From contig NZ_RBXP01000013.1 of NCBI RefSeq assembly GCF_003634965.1, forward strand, positions 310,001 through 374,000: a stretch of 64,000 nt of DNA, read 5' to 3'. Position 1 is the stretch's first letter; every line of letters begins with the position of its first letter. Shown piece after piece: positions 7,834 to 17,327 of the stretch. The stretch is from Azonexus fungiphilus (GTDB lineage Bacteria > Pseudomonadota > Gammaproteobacteria > Burkholderiales > Rhodocyclaceae). Below the pieces are notes generated by a model. It had not been told where the DNA came from, did not search any database, and was given only the letters and a program-made list of their open reading frames with translations. The translations under genes were made by a program, and so were the position numbers.

Positions 7834-8417
7834 TGCTTCTTTCCTTGTTTGACGACGTAGGGTTCGACCCGCTCGGCGGCCAGCCGGTAGGCATAGACGC
7901 CCATGCCGCTGTCGCCGCCCTGCAGGTTGAGGGTGCCGCTGATCCAGAAGGTCTCCATCGTCTGCATGCCCTTGACCGGCTTGGCCGGGACGACGTGGAT
8001 GACCTGGTTCGAGGGCGGCGGCGGCACATGCACGCAAGCCCCGAAATACGGCACGAGCAGGAATTCGCTGACTTCGTCGCCCTTGCGCTCGAGCGGCACG
8101 ACGAAGCCGGGAATGCGGACGCGCTGGCCGTTCAGCGCCGGCTCGACCGGCGCCTTGTCCCATTCGACGCGGACCTTGGCCAGCAACTCGGCGGCCTTCG
8201 GATCGCTGTCCTGCAAACGGTTGAGGTTGACGCCCTTGAACGCCGCCATCGGGTCCCAGCCCTTGGGCATCAGGTCGTCCCACTGGATTTCGCGAAAGCC
8301 CTTGGTGCCGGCCTTGGCCGCCGGCAGGCGCTCGCCGACGCGGTAATCGGCGGCGGGCAGCGACAACGGCAGCAGCAGGGTCAGCGTCAGGGCAAGCAGC
8401 GGCAGGCGGGCGGTCAT
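7830..8417 (-). CDS. DUF3299 periplasmic protein of a ZrgABCDE-like zinc uptake set
   Basis: 195 residues with a signal peptide ending at LPAADYR. The conserved core is GFVVPLERKGDEVSEFLLVP, then FGACVHVPPPPSNQVIHV, which marks DUF3299. In Vibrio cholerae a DUF3299 protein belongs to the zrgABCDE zinc-uptake operon together with a DUF2796 protein and an ABC pair, and the same set is found here. It probably acts in the periplasm handing on zinc, but its biochemical role is unknown. Spacing is 10 bases from the permease and overlapping with the ZIP gene. Confidence 0.8.
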   Translation of the reverse strand: MTARLPLLALTLTLLLPLSLPAADYRVGERLPAAKAGTKGFREIQWDDLMPKGWDPMAAFKGVNLNRLQDSDPKAAELLAKVRVEWDKAPVEPALNGQRVRIPGFVVPLERKGDEVSEFLLVPYFGACVHVPPPPSNQVIHVVPAKPVKGMQTMETFWISGTLNLQGGDSGMGVYAYRLAAERVEPYVVKQGKKQ

Positions 8418-8427
8418 GGAGTTTCCT

Positions 8428-9687
8428 TCAACAACGGGGCGTCAGGCCATCGGCGAGCGACAGGCGGTAGGCGCGCCAGGCCGGCAACAGCCCGACCAGG
8501 AGGCCACAGACCAGCACGGCGGCGAGAAGTTGCATTTCGCCGGCGGCGACCGTCAGCGGCAGCGCGCTGAGCCCGAAGGCAGCCAGCCGGCCGGCGCCGA
8601 ACAGCGCCAGCAGCGTCGTCGCGGCCAGACCGAGCAGGCAGCCGAGCAGGCTGACGACACCGCTTTCAAGGACCAGCAGGGCCAGCAGGTGGCGACGACC
8701 GGCACCGAGCGAGCGCAGGATCGCCAGTTCGCGGCGGCGCTGATCGAGGCCGGCCAGCATCGTCGCCGCCAGCCCGGCCAGGCCGACCGCCAGCACCAGC
8801 CAGGACAGGACCTGCAGCGCACGCTCGGCGAAACCGACGCTCTGCCACAACTGGTCGAGGGCAACGCCGGGCAGCACCGCCGTCAGCGGCTCGCCGGCGA
8901 AGGCGCCGATGCGGCGCTGGACGGCGAAGACCTCGCCGCGCCGGTGCAGGCCGACGAGGAAGGCGGTGATCGATTTCGGCGTCAGGTCGAACTTCTGCAC
9001 GACCTCGGCGCCGATGCTGAAACCGGGCACCGGCGCGCCGCCGATCCAGTCGAGGTGGATCGCCTCGATCGCCGCCAGGCCGACATGCACGCTGCGGTCG
9101 ACCGGCGTCCCGGTCGGCGCCAGGATGCCGACCACGGTGAACGGCTTGTCCTCGTGTTCCATGCCGGCCAGGCCGCCGTCGCCGTGGCTCAGGGTGATGC
9201 GCTCGCCGACGCGGTAGCCGAGGCGCGCAGCGACCTCGGCCCCGAGCACCGCCTCGAAGATGCCGGCGAAGGCGGCACCACTGGCAAAGCTCAGCGGCTG
9301 GCGGTCGCCGTAACGGAAATGGACGAAGTAGTCGGGGGTCGTCCCGAGCACCGGATAGCCGCGGTGCGAATCGCCGAGCGACAGCGGTACGCTCCAGGCG
9401 ATCGCCGGGTCGGCAGCGATCTTGCGGTAGCTGTCCCAGCCGAGGTTGCCGGTCGGCTCGCCGAGGTGGAAGACGGCATGGAGGACCAGCTGGACCGGGC
9501 TGCTGCGGGCACCGACGACGAGGTCGGTGGCCGACACCGACTGGGCGAAGCTGGCGCGCGCCGCCTGGCGCACGCGTTCGACCGAGAGTAGCAGCGTTGC
9601 CGCCAGCATCACCGAAAGCAGCGTCAGGCCCAGTCCGAGCCGACGGTTCCAGGCGCTGGCCAGGGCCAGGCGGAGCAGCGCCCTCAT
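8428..9687 (-). CDS. ABC transporter permease (FtsX/MacB type) of the zinc operon
   Basis: 419 residues. There is one N-terminal membrane helix (LGLGLTLLSVMLAATLLLSV), a large periplasmic domain of about 230 residues with VGARSSPVQLVLHAVFHLGEPTGN, and three C-terminal helices with the FtsX-family sequence LAGLDQRRRELAILRSLGAGR. Such permeases usually move lipoproteins or transmit force rather than forming a classic import channel. Here it follows the ATPase with a four-base overlap and belongs to the DUF2796/DUF3299 zinc set (compare zrgB). Mechanism in zinc uptake is not established. Confidence 0.85.
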   Translation of the reverse strand: MRALLRLALASAWNRRLGLGLTLLSVMLAATLLLSVERVRQAARASFAQSVSATDLVVGARSSPVQLVLHAVFHLGEPTGNLGWDSYRKIAADPAIAWSVPLSLGDSHRGYPVLGTTPDYFVHFRYGDRQPLSFASGAAFAGIFEAVLGAEVAARLGYRVGERITLSHGDGGLAGMEHEDKPFTVVGILAPTGTPVDRSVHVGLAAIEAIHLDWIGGAPVPGFSIGAEVVQKFDLTPKSITAFLVGLHRRGEVFAVQRRIGAFAGEPLTAVLPGVALDQLWQSVGFAERALQVLSWLVLAVGLAGLAATMLAGLDQRRRELAILRSLGAGRRHLLALLVLESGVVSLLGCLLGLAATTLLALFGAGRLAAFGLSALPLTVAAGEMQLLAAVLVCGLLVGLLPAWRAYRLSLADGLTPRC

Positions 9688-10364
9688 GCGTCGGCTCCGA
9701 CGGTCAACGCCAGTTTTTCATCGAAATGCGCCGCCAGGCGCAGGTCGTGGCTGACGAAGACGACCGTGCTGCCGGCCGCCTTCGCCTCGCCCAGCAGCAG
9801 GTCGATGAAGGCGTCCTGGCGGGCGGCGTCGAGGGCCGAGGTCGGCTCGTCGGCGATGACGATTTCCGGCCGGCCGATCAGCGCCCGGGCGGCGGCAACG
9901 CGCTGCTGCTGGCCGACCGAGAGTTCGCCGGCCGGCGCGCCGTGCGCCGCCGCGTCGAGGTCGAGCGCGGCGAGCAGGCGCCGTGCCGCGGCGTCCGGTT
10001 CGCCGGCGCGCTGCGCCCGGCGCCGCGAGAAACGGCAGGGCAGGAGGACATTGTCGAGGGCCGACAGCCAGGGCAGCAGGTTGAACTGCTGGAAGACGAA
10101 CCCGAGGTGATCGGCGCGGAAGGCATCGCGGCGCGCAGCCGGCAGGTCGCCGAGGACCTGGCCGAGCACCTCGATGCGGCCGCGCTCGGGCAGCAGGACG
10201 CCGCCGAGCAGGTTGAGCAGCGTGCTCTTGCCGGCGCCGCTGGGGCCGTGCAAAAACAGGCTTTTTCCGGCGTCGACCGTCAACTTCGCCAGTTTGACCG
10301 CCGGCGCCGCATCCGGGCGCCAGCGAAAGACCAGGTCGTCGATGCGGATCGCCGCAGCGGCCAT
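9684..10364 (-). CDS. ABC transporter ATPase of the zinc operon
   Basis: 226 residues, a single LolD/MacB-class ATPase: Walker A GPSGAGKST, Q-loop FVFQQFNLLPW, signature ELSVGQQQRVAAARA, Walker B EIVIADEPTSALD and switch His in FVSHD. The ATG chosen (MAAAAIRIDDLVF) lies two bases after the DUF2796 stop; the longer upstream frame reads through that gene. It pairs with the FtsX-type permease next door. Context as part of a Zur-linked zinc operon suggests zinc uptake rather than efflux. Confidence 0.9.
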   Translation of the reverse strand: MAAAAIRIDDLVFRWRPDAAPAVKLAKLTVDAGKSLFLHGPSGAGKSTLLNLLGGVLLPERGRIEVLGQVLGDLPAARRDAFRADHLGFVFQQFNLLPWLSALDNVLLPCRFSRRRAQRAGEPDAAARRLLAALDLDAAAHGAPAGELSVGQQQRVAAARALIGRPEIVIADEPTSALDAARQDAFIDLLLGEAKAAGSTVVFVSHDLRLAAHFDEKLALTVGADA

Positions 10365-10366
10365 CG

Positions 10367-10873
10367 TTACCAGGCGAAGCGCGGATTCTTGGCGTCGAGC
10401 TTGCCGGCCTTCTGCCCCTTCGGCCCGGCGAAGCTGACCGCGAGCGAGCGCAGGCGCGGGAATTCGGCGGCGACCATGGAGCGCAGGTCGACCAGCGCCT
10501 CCGGCCGGGCGCAGCGATAGACGTAGCGCGCTTCGACGTCGCCATGGCCGTCGTGGCCCTTGCCGCCCTCGAGCAGCGGCGCATCGATCTGCTGGGCGCT
10601 GATTTCGCAAGCGGCGGCGGCGCTTGGCGCGAACAGGCGGGCCGGATTCTTCAGCTTGTCCAGCGCCGCCTGCACGGCGAGCTGCTCGCGCGGGCTCTTC
10701 GCGGCGCGCTCGAAGCCGACCAGGTCGTGCTGCGGGACTTCGAGCAGCAGCGTCAGCTGGCCGCCCTCGACGACGATGCCGAGCTGGCCGGCGCCATGCT
10801 GGTGAGCATGGTCGGCGTGGGCCGCGGCAAGCAGGGGCATGACGGTCAACAGCAGGACGGGCAGCTTTTTCAT
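10367..10873 (-). CDS. DUF2796 (ZrgA-like) periplasmic zinc-uptake protein
   Basis: 168 residues with a signal peptide (MKKLPVLLLTVMPLLAAAHA) followed at once by a His cluster, DHAHQHGAGQLGIVVEGG, typical of DUF2796. A second metal-like patch is GGKGHDGHGDVEARYVYRC. The founding member ZrgA of Vibrio cholerae is a zinc-regulated periplasmic protein needed for ZnuABC-independent zinc uptake. It precedes the ABC pair by two bases and follows the QueD-like gene by 23. Good SD (GGAGAGCCC) before the ATG. Confidence 0.85.
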   Translation of the reverse strand: MKKLPVLLLTVMPLLAAAHADHAHQHGAGQLGIVVEGGQLTLLLEVPQHDLVGFERAAKSPREQLAVQAALDKLKNPARLFAPSAAAACEISAQQIDAPLLEGGKGHDGHGDVEARYVYRCARPEALVDLRSMVAAEFPRLRSLAVSFAGPKGQKAGKLDAKNPRFAW

Positions 10874-10896
10874 CGGGCTCTCCTTCGGGGAAAAAA

Positions 10897-11471
10897 TCAG
10901 ACGGCGGACGGGTTGCGCAGGCGCTCGCCGCGCTTGAGCTTCTCGAACAGCTGCGGGTCGCGCCAGGCCTGGGTGATGGCCTCGGAAAAGACGATGCGGT
11001 CGAGTTCGATCAAGCCCATGCGCGGGTTCTCGGCGTCCTCGCGGAAGCACTGGGCATAGCCGGTTTCGGTCTCGTGCACGATGACCGAGTGCAGGCGCAC
11101 GTCCTGCTCGCCGTTGACGGTGTCGGTCAGGCGCAGCAGGGTATCGACCAGGCGGAAGAACAGGCGCGAGAACTGCTCGGCGCTGGGCGACACGGGCAGG
11201 CTGATCCAGCGTTCGGAAAAGCGCTGGCAGGCGGCCACGTAGTCGGCGTCGTCGCCGTCCCAGATGGCGACGGCGTGGTCGAAGGCATCGATCAGGTCGC
11301 GCGGGCCGCCCTTGAGCAGGCCGAAGTCGTAGAGCATCTGGCCGTTGTCGAAGGCGTGCGCCTCGAGGATCAGCTCGACCTTGTACGAATGACCGTGGAG
11401 CGAATGCGAGCAGCGGCGCGTGCTGCAGCCACGGACGATGTGGGCGTTCTCGAATTTGAACAGCTTGCGGA

Positions 11472-11478
<7 letters not shown>
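10897..11478 (-). CDS. queD: 6-carboxytetrahydropterin synthase/PTPS-like protein (QueD family)
   Basis: 193 residues. The fold signature is FENAHIVRGCSTRRCSHSLHGHSYKVEL, with His13, His28 and His30 as probable metal ligands and Cys18 or Cys23 as the catalytic thiol, then DAFDHAV and HETETGYAQC near the end. QueD makes a pterin precursor of queuosine and normally uses zinc. Its place inside a Zur-linked operon, overlapping the COG0523 gene by seven bases, suggests a low-zinc paralogue that backs up the housekeeping enzyme, a theme known for COG0523 clusters. Whether another queD exists cannot be seen here. Confidence 0.8.
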
Positions 11479-12539
<1,061 letters not shown>

Positions 12540-12542
12540 CGC

Positions 12543-12965
12543 TCAGCCGCCGAACTGGCGCCGTTTCATTTCGTGGCGCTCCTGCGCCTCCAGGCACAGG
12601 CTGGCGGTCGGCCGGGCGAGCAGGCGCGCGATCCCGATCGGCTCGCCGGTGTCCTCGCACCAGCCATAGCTGCCGTCGTCGATGCGCTTGAGCGCCTGGT
12701 CGATTTTCTTCAGCAGCTTGCGCTCGCGGTCGCGCACGCGCAGTTCGAGCGTGTGCTCTTCCTCGGCGCTGGCGCGGTCGTTGGGATCGGGCTCGGCGGC
12801 GTTTTCCTGGAGGTGGTGCGTGGTTTCCTCGGCGGCACCGCGCAGCGCGGCCTCCTCGTCGAGCAGGCGCTGGCGGAAGAAGGCCAGCTGGCCCGGCGAC
12901 ATGTAGTCATCCTCGCCGGCGGCGAGTAGTTCTGCCTCGGTCGGCAGCTTGGCGGATCGGCTCAT
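12543..12965 (-). CDS. dksA: DksA-type RNA polymerase-binding factor with incomplete zinc finger
   Basis: 140 residues from the ATG preceded by AAGGA. Coiled-coil arms flank the tip motif DPNDRAS (Asp60, Asp63). The C-terminal finger reads CEDT...CLEA: Cys103 and Cys124 remain, but Thr106 and Ala127 replace the other two Cys. The same Cys-Thr-Cys-Ala pattern is known from Pseudomonas DksA2, which works without zinc; related partly substituted fingers are also usual in betaproteobacterial DksA. As first gene of the zinc operon it is probably the zinc-independent copy, though it could be the only DksA. Confidence 0.88.
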   Translation of the reverse strand: MSRSAKLPTEAELLAAGEDDYMSPGQLAFFRQRLLDEEAALRGAAEETTHHLQENAAEPDPNDRASAEEEHTLELRVRDRERKLLKKIDQALKRIDDGSYGWCEDTGEPIGIARLLARPTASLCLEAQERHEMKRRQFGG

Positions 12966-13066
12966 CGATCGTTCCTTGTTCGTCGTGGATCGGTGCGGAG
13001 TGCGGGAGCGTTCCCGCAGAAGGCGATACCGGGAAGCGGCGGCGGCGGTATCGATCACAAGGCAGC

Positions 13067-13080
13067 GATGTTATAACATC
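13067..13080. promoter_or_regulatory. Perfect palindrome GATGTTATAACATC, candidate Zur box
   Basis: The 14 bases are identical to their reverse complement. The core GTTATAAC matches published proteobacterial Zur operators (the ATGTTATAACAT form is described in alphaproteobacteria). It lies 26 bases before the zur ATG and about 100 before dksA, so one site could control both divergent units. Confidence 0.65.
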
Positions 13081-13106
13081 GCATATCCGCCACCAAGTCG
13101 AATTCG

Positions 13107-13571
13107 ATGAATAGTGATCTCAGCGATGCCACGCAGGCGCTTGAACGCGCCGCGGCGAGCTGCCGCGAGCGCGGTGCCAGCCTGACCGCGATCCGCCGCG
13201 AAGTGCTCGCACTGCTCTACCGGACGCCCAAGGGCATCAAGGCCTACGACCTGCTCGAGCAGATGCGGCAGACGCGCGGCAACGCCTCGCCGCCGACCGT
13301 TTACCGCGCCCTCGACTTCCTGATCGAGCAGGGCCTGGCGCACAAGATCGGCCGCATGAACCTGTTCGTCGCCTGCCGCCACGGCGCCCACTCGTCGCCC
13401 AGCCTGTTCCTGGTCTGCCCGAAGTGCAACGGCGTCACCGAACTGGAAGACCCGGACATGGTCACCAGTCTCTACGCCAGCCTGGCCGCCACCGGCCACC
13501 GCCTGGACAGCCCGGAAGTCGAGATCAGCGCCGTCTGCCCGCAGTGCGTCGCCGGCCGGGAAGCGGCGTGA
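13107..13571 (+). CDS. zur: Fur-family zinc uptake regulator (Zur)
   Basis: 154 residues. An N-terminal winged helix (SLTAIRREVLALLY, then PPTVYRALDFLIEQGL at about 61-78) is followed by the dimerisation domain with CPKC at 104-107 and CPQC at 144-147, the structural zinc site, plus HGAHSS. The sequence LFVACRHGAHSS and LVCPKCNGVTEL is closer to Zur than to Fur or PerR. Divergent from an eight-gene zinc operon, with a palindromic candidate operator between, which fits zinc-dependent repression of that operon and itself. Its stop overlaps the GTG of the FliB gene. Confidence 0.88.
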   Translation: MNSDLSDATQALERAAASCRERGASLTAIRREVLALLYRTPKGIKAYDLLEQMRQTRGNASPPTVYRALDFLIEQGLAHKIGRMNLFVACRHGAHSSPSLFLVCPKCNGVTELEDPDMVTSLYASLAATGHRLDSPEVEISAVCPQCVAGREAA

Positions 13572-14788
13572 ACGACGCCGGCGCCCTGGCGCCGCTGGCC
13601 TATGCCGCCTTCCGCTGCATCGGCGAAGCCTGCGAGGACCACTGCTGCCAGCGCTGGGCGATCAACATCGACCGGCGCAGCTTCGCCGACTACCGGCGCA
13701 GCACCCACCCGCAACTGCAGCCGCTCTTCGCGGCCGCCCTGCAGCGCAACCCGAAAGCCCGCGGCGAGCAGGACTACGGCCGGCTGACGCTGGCCGCCGA
13801 CGGCGCCTGCCCGATGCTCGACGCCCGCAAGCTCTGCCGGATCCACGCCGAGCTCGGCCCCGGCGCGCTGTCCACCACCTGCGCCAGCTTTCCGCGGCAG
13901 GCCAGCCGCTGCGGCGACGAATTCGAGTACGCGCTCGACCTCAGCTGTCCCGAGGCCGCGCGCATGGTGCTGCTCGACCCGGCGCCGATGGCCTTTGGCG
14001 AAGTCCCCCGCGATCCCCGGCTGGAGCTGCTGGCAACCCGCCGGCCACGCCCGGAGAAGGCCAGCGCCGAACTCCTCAACGACTTGCGGGCGCTGGTCAT
14101 CGGCCTGCTCCAGCAACGCCAGGCCGGCATCGAAACCCGCCTCTGGCTGCTCGGCAAGCTGATCCGCGCCTGCGCCGAGGCCGGCGGCCCGGCCGGCCTG
14201 CCGGCGGCGATCGGCGGGTTCCTCGGCGTTTTCGACGAACTGCCGGCCATCGAACAGGAAATGGCTGCGCTGCGCCCGGACCCGGTCCAGCGCGCCCGGC
14301 TGTTCCGGGCGATCCTCGCCGAACTCCGGCACGACTGCCAGGACGGCCCGTTGCGCGAGCTCTACGGCGAAGCAATGGCCGGCCTCGGCTTCAGCGCCGC
14401 CGCCGGCGAGGATTTCGCGGCACTGGCCGGACGCCATGCGGCAATCGCCAGCGCCGCCGTGCTGCCGTTCGAGCAGCGCCAGCCGCAGCTGGCCGAGCAC
14501 TATCTGGTCAGCCAGGTGTTCCAGTCGCGGTTCCCGCTGCGCAGTCCGGACCTGCTCGCGCAGTACCGCGAACTGGCCTGCCTGCATCTCGTCTGCCGCT
14601 GCTTCATGTTCGGCCTGGCCGGCCACCACGGCGGCATCGACGAAGCGCTGGCGATCCGCTTCCACCACGCGCTCAGCCGGATCGTCGCGCACAGCCCCGA
14701 TTACCTGGCGCAACTGGCGCCGGCGCTGCAACGCCGGCTCGACATCGACGTCCAGTCGCTGCTGTTGCTGGTCGCCCTGCGCCCCTGA
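13568..14788 (+). CDS. fliB: FliB-family flagellin lysine N-methylase
   Basis: 406 residues from a GTG that overlaps the zur stop (GTGA). The N-terminus carries the FliB cysteine pattern CIGEACEDHCCQRWAINID, followed by GACPMLDARKLCRIHAELG and LSTTCASFPR, likely ligands of a metal or Fe-S site. FliB methylates surface lysines of flagellin in Salmonella. No flagellin gene is in view, but a flagellar brake (YcgR) follows convergently and a FliD-like protein lies 10 kb on. Expression through zur read-through is possible and would be odd. Confidence 0.8.
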   Translation: MNDAGALAPLAYAAFRCIGEACEDHCCQRWAINIDRRSFADYRRSTHPQLQPLFAAALQRNPKARGEQDYGRLTLAADGACPMLDARKLCRIHAELGPGALSTTCASFPRQASRCGDEFEYALDLSCPEAARMVLLDPAPMAFGEVPRDPRLELLATRRPRPEKASAELLNDLRALVIGLLQQRQAGIETRLWLLGKLIRACAEAGGPAGLPAAIGGFLGVFDELPAIEQEMAALRPDPVQRARLFRAILAELRHDCQDGPLRELYGEAMAGLGFSAAAGEDFAALAGRHAAIASAAVLPFEQRQPQLAEHYLVSQVFQSRFPLRSPDLLAQYRELACLHLVCRCFMFGLAGHHGGIDEALAIRFHHALSRIVAHSPDYLAQLAPALQRRLDIDVQSLLLLVALRP

Positions 14789-15526
14789 TCAGACCAGGCC
14801 GTGCCGTTCGCGCTCGACGCGAATGATGTAGCGCTGGACGATGTTCTGGCCGGCTGCCGGCAGCGCGTCGAAAGCCAGGCCGAGGCGCCAGTAGCGCTGG
14901 CCGTTGCGCCCTTCGCGCTCGGTCAGGTGGCGGATGTCGGCGGCGCAGGCGAGTTCGTGCGCCCCTTCGTCGAGCTGGAAATGGCAGGCCTGCAGGCGGT
15001 CGCCGCGCGCCGCGCCGGCGGGCAGGCTGGCCGCGTTGAGGCCGATGCCGGCGACCGAGATGTCGTGCACCGGCAGTTGCAGCAGGCTACCGTCGGCCAG
15101 CCGGCCAGTGAAACCGAGCGGCCGGCCGCGCGGCGTCTCGATGCGGAAGCTTTCGCGCCGCTGCAGGCGGACGATGTGCCCGGGCAGGTCGGCGACGAAG
15201 GCCGGACGACCGGCAAAGGTCGCCGCCCGGATGCGCTGGCCGGCGAACTGGACATGCACGCCCTCCGGTCGGCCGACGAAGACCCCGTGGCCGGCGGCTA
15301 GCAGGCGCCGGTTTAGCGCCTCGGCACCGCTGCTGTCGAAGGTCAGCGTCGCCCGCTCGGGGTCGGCGGCAAGCAATGTGGTGAGGAACAACTCGTCGCC
15401 GAAATGCAGCGAAAAGCGCTCGCCGTCGCGCGCCATCGCCGCCAGCGTGAAGGCGACGGCGCGCCGGCCGGTGATGTGAAAGCGCGCTTCGATCTCGGCT
15501 TCGGACAACTGTGCCAGCTGGCTCAC
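14789..15526 (-). CDS. ycgR: YcgR-type PilZ-domain flagellar brake
   Basis: 245 residues. The N-terminal YcgR domain (residues 1-120) is followed by a PilZ domain with the c-di-GMP ligands QRRESFR (RxxxR) near 138 and DISVAGIG (D/NxSxxG) near 175. YcgR binds c-di-GMP and slows the flagellar motor. The start is GTG at 15526, which overlaps the stop of the dehydrogenase upstream (GTGA). Its stop abuts the FliB stop with no spacer, so the two genes converge exactly. Confidence 0.85.
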   Translation of the reverse strand: MSQLAQLSEAEIEARFHITGRRAVAFTLAAMARDGERFSLHFGDELFLTTLLAADPERATLTFDSSGAEALNRRLLAAGHGVFVGRPEGVHVQFAGQRIRAATFAGRPAFVADLPGHIVRLQRRESFRIETPRGRPLGFTGRLADGSLLQLPVHDISVAGIGLNAASLPAGAARGDRLQACHFQLDEGAHELACAADIRHLTEREGRNGQRYWRLGLAFDALPAAGQNIVQRYIIRVERERHGLV

Positions 15527-16377
15527 GCGGCCTCCAGCACGCGCAGCAGCGAGCTCGTGTCGTCCTTGCCGAAGCCCAGCGCCATCAGCGCGTTGAGCTG
15601 CTGCGCGACGCTCGCCGTCAACGCTACCGGCACACCGCTCTGGCGCGCCGCGGCGAGGACCAGCCCGAAATCCTTGTGATGCAGGCGGGCTTCAATGCCG
15701 GCGGCAAAGTCACGGTCGACCATGCGCTGGCCCATGATTTCCAGCACGCGCGAGCCGGCCGAGCCGCCGGCCAGCGCCTGTTTCACTTTCGCCGGATCGA
15801 CGCCGGCCGCCCTGGCCAGGTGCATCGCTTCGGCGACCGCCTCGATGGCGGCGACCATGATCATCTGGTTGCAGGCCTTGGCGACCTGGCCGGCGCCGTT
15901 CGGGCCAACATGGACGATGCGCTGGCCGAGCGTCTCGAGCAGCGGGCGTACCCGTTCGAGCACCGCCGCGTCGCCGCCGGCCATGATCGCCAGCGTCGCC
16001 GCGATCGCCCCCTGCTCGCCGCCGGAAACCGGCGCGTCGAGCATGGCGATGCCCCGTTCCGCCAGCCGGCCGGCGATGCGCCGCGCGACATCCGGCGCAA
16101 TGGTCGAGCAATCGACCAGCACGCTGCCCGGCGCCATGCCGTGGATCAGGCCATTTTCGCCGAGGGCGACGCCTTCGACGTCGGCGCTCGAGGTGATGAT
16201 CGTGAACACCACCTCGCAGGCGGCACCGAGCGCCGCCGGCGTGGCATGGACGGTGGCCGGCAGGCCGGCGCAAGTTTGCGGTCGACGCGCCCAGACGTGC
16301 AATTCCTGGCCGGCCGCATGCAGGTGCAGGGCCATCGGGCGCCCCATCGCGCCCAGACCGATGAAGCCGACCTTCAT
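15523..16377 (-). CDS. Beta-hydroxyacid dehydrogenase, copy 2 of a tandem pair
   Basis: 284 residues. The Rossmann motif GFIGLGAMGRPMA opens the protein, the substrate motif DAPVSGGEQGA lies near 120, and the catalytic Lys is in GAGQVAKACNQM near 170. It belongs to the 3-hydroxyisobutyrate/tartronate-semialdehyde reductase family (NAD(P)H-dependent). It overlaps the neighbouring paralogue by four bases at its start and YcgR by three at its end. Substrate is not readable from sequence; 2-hydroxy-3-oxopropionate or 3-hydroxyisobutyrate are the usual options. Confidence 0.85.
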   Translation of the reverse strand: MKVGFIGLGAMGRPMALHLHAAGQELHVWARRPQTCAGLPATVHATPAALGAACEVVFTIITSSADVEGVALGENGLIHGMAPGSVLVDCSTIAPDVARRIAGRLAERGIAMLDAPVSGGEQGAIAATLAIMAGGDAAVLERVRPLLETLGQRIVHVGPNGAGQVAKACNQMIMVAAIEAVAEAMHLARAAGVDPAKVKQALAGGSAGSRVLEIMGQRMVDRDFAAGIEARLHHKDFGLVLAAARQSGVPVALTASVAQQLNALMALGFGKDDTSSLLRVLEAA

Positions 16378-17240
16378 GCCTGTCCCGAGAGACTTTCCAG
16401 GAGTTTGAGCACGGCGATCGAATCCTCCTCGCCGAGGCCCGAGCCGACCATCGCGTTGAACATCTGCGCGGTCGCCGCCGAGCCGGGCAGGCACAGCCCG
16501 AGCTCGTGCGCCGTCTGCATCACGATGTTGAGGTCCTTCTCGTGCATCCAGCTCTTGAAGCCCGGCTGGAAATTGCGGTCGAGCATGCGTTGACCGTGAT
16601 TCTCGAGGATCTTCGAATAAGCGAAGCCGCCGAGCAGCGCCTCGCGCACCTTGCCACGGTCGACGCCGTTTTTCGAGGCAAAAGCCATCGCCTCGGCAAC
16701 CGCCAGCACGCCCATGCCGGTGACGATCTGGTTGGCTGCCTTGGTCACCTGCCCGGCGCCGGGGCCGCCGACGTGGACGATGTTCTTGCCCATGCATGCA
16801 AACGCGGGCTTAGCCCGGGCGAAGGCGGCGTCGGAGCCGCCGGCCATGATAGCCAGGCTGCCGGCGATGGCGCCGACTTCGCCGCCGGATACCGGCGCAT
16901 CGATGAAATCGACGCCGGCCGCCGCCAGTTCGGCGTGGATGGCGCGAGCCGCCGCCGGCGCGATGGTGCTCATGTCCACGGCGACCAGCCCGCGGTTGCC
17001 GGCGCTGGCGACGCTGCGCATGACGTCGGCGACGTCCGGCGCATCGGCGACCATCGAGATCACCAGATCCTGGCCTTTGGCCACTGCCGCCGGCGACGCT
17101 GCACCGACGGCGCCGGCGTCGAGCAGCGGCTGCATCGATTCGGCGCGACGCGCCCAGACGGCAACCTGATGGCCACCCTTCAACAAGTTCAGCGCCATGG
17201 GGCGGCCCATGATGCCGAGGCCGATAAAACCGATCTTCAT
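16374..17240 (-). CDS. Beta-hydroxyacid dehydrogenase, copy 1 of a tandem pair
   Basis: 288 residues from MKIGFIGLGIMGRPMALNLL. Key parts are the Rossmann glycines, DAPVSGGEVGA, catalytic Lys in GAGQVTKAANQIVTG, and the C-terminal FKSWMHEKDLNIV. The closest functional type by motif is 2-hydroxy-3-oxopropionate (tartronate semialdehyde) reductase. The next gene is a clear paralogue, so the pair looks like an old tandem duplication. The operon promoter should lie in 17241-17366, shared with the divergent efflux operon. Confidence 0.87.
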   Translation of the reverse strand: MKIGFIGLGIMGRPMALNLLKGGHQVAVWARRAESMQPLLDAGAVGAASPAAVAKGQDLVISMVADAPDVADVMRSVASAGNRGLVAVDMSTIAPAAARAIHAELAAAGVDFIDAPVSGGEVGAIAGSLAIMAGGSDAAFARAKPAFACMGKNIVHVGGPGAGQVTKAANQIVTGMGVLAVAEAMAFASKNGVDRGKVREALLGGFAYSKILENHGQRMLDRNFQPGFKSWMHEKDLNIVMQTAHELGLCLPGSAATAQMFNAMVGSGLGEEDSIAVLKLLESLSGQA

Positions 17241-17327
17241 GCCCAACTCCTCCGTGAATGGCCGGAATTCTAGCCGATTGCCGCAAAACCCCGGCGGCAG
17301 CGGCAAGGAAGCAAACAAATACAGCTT

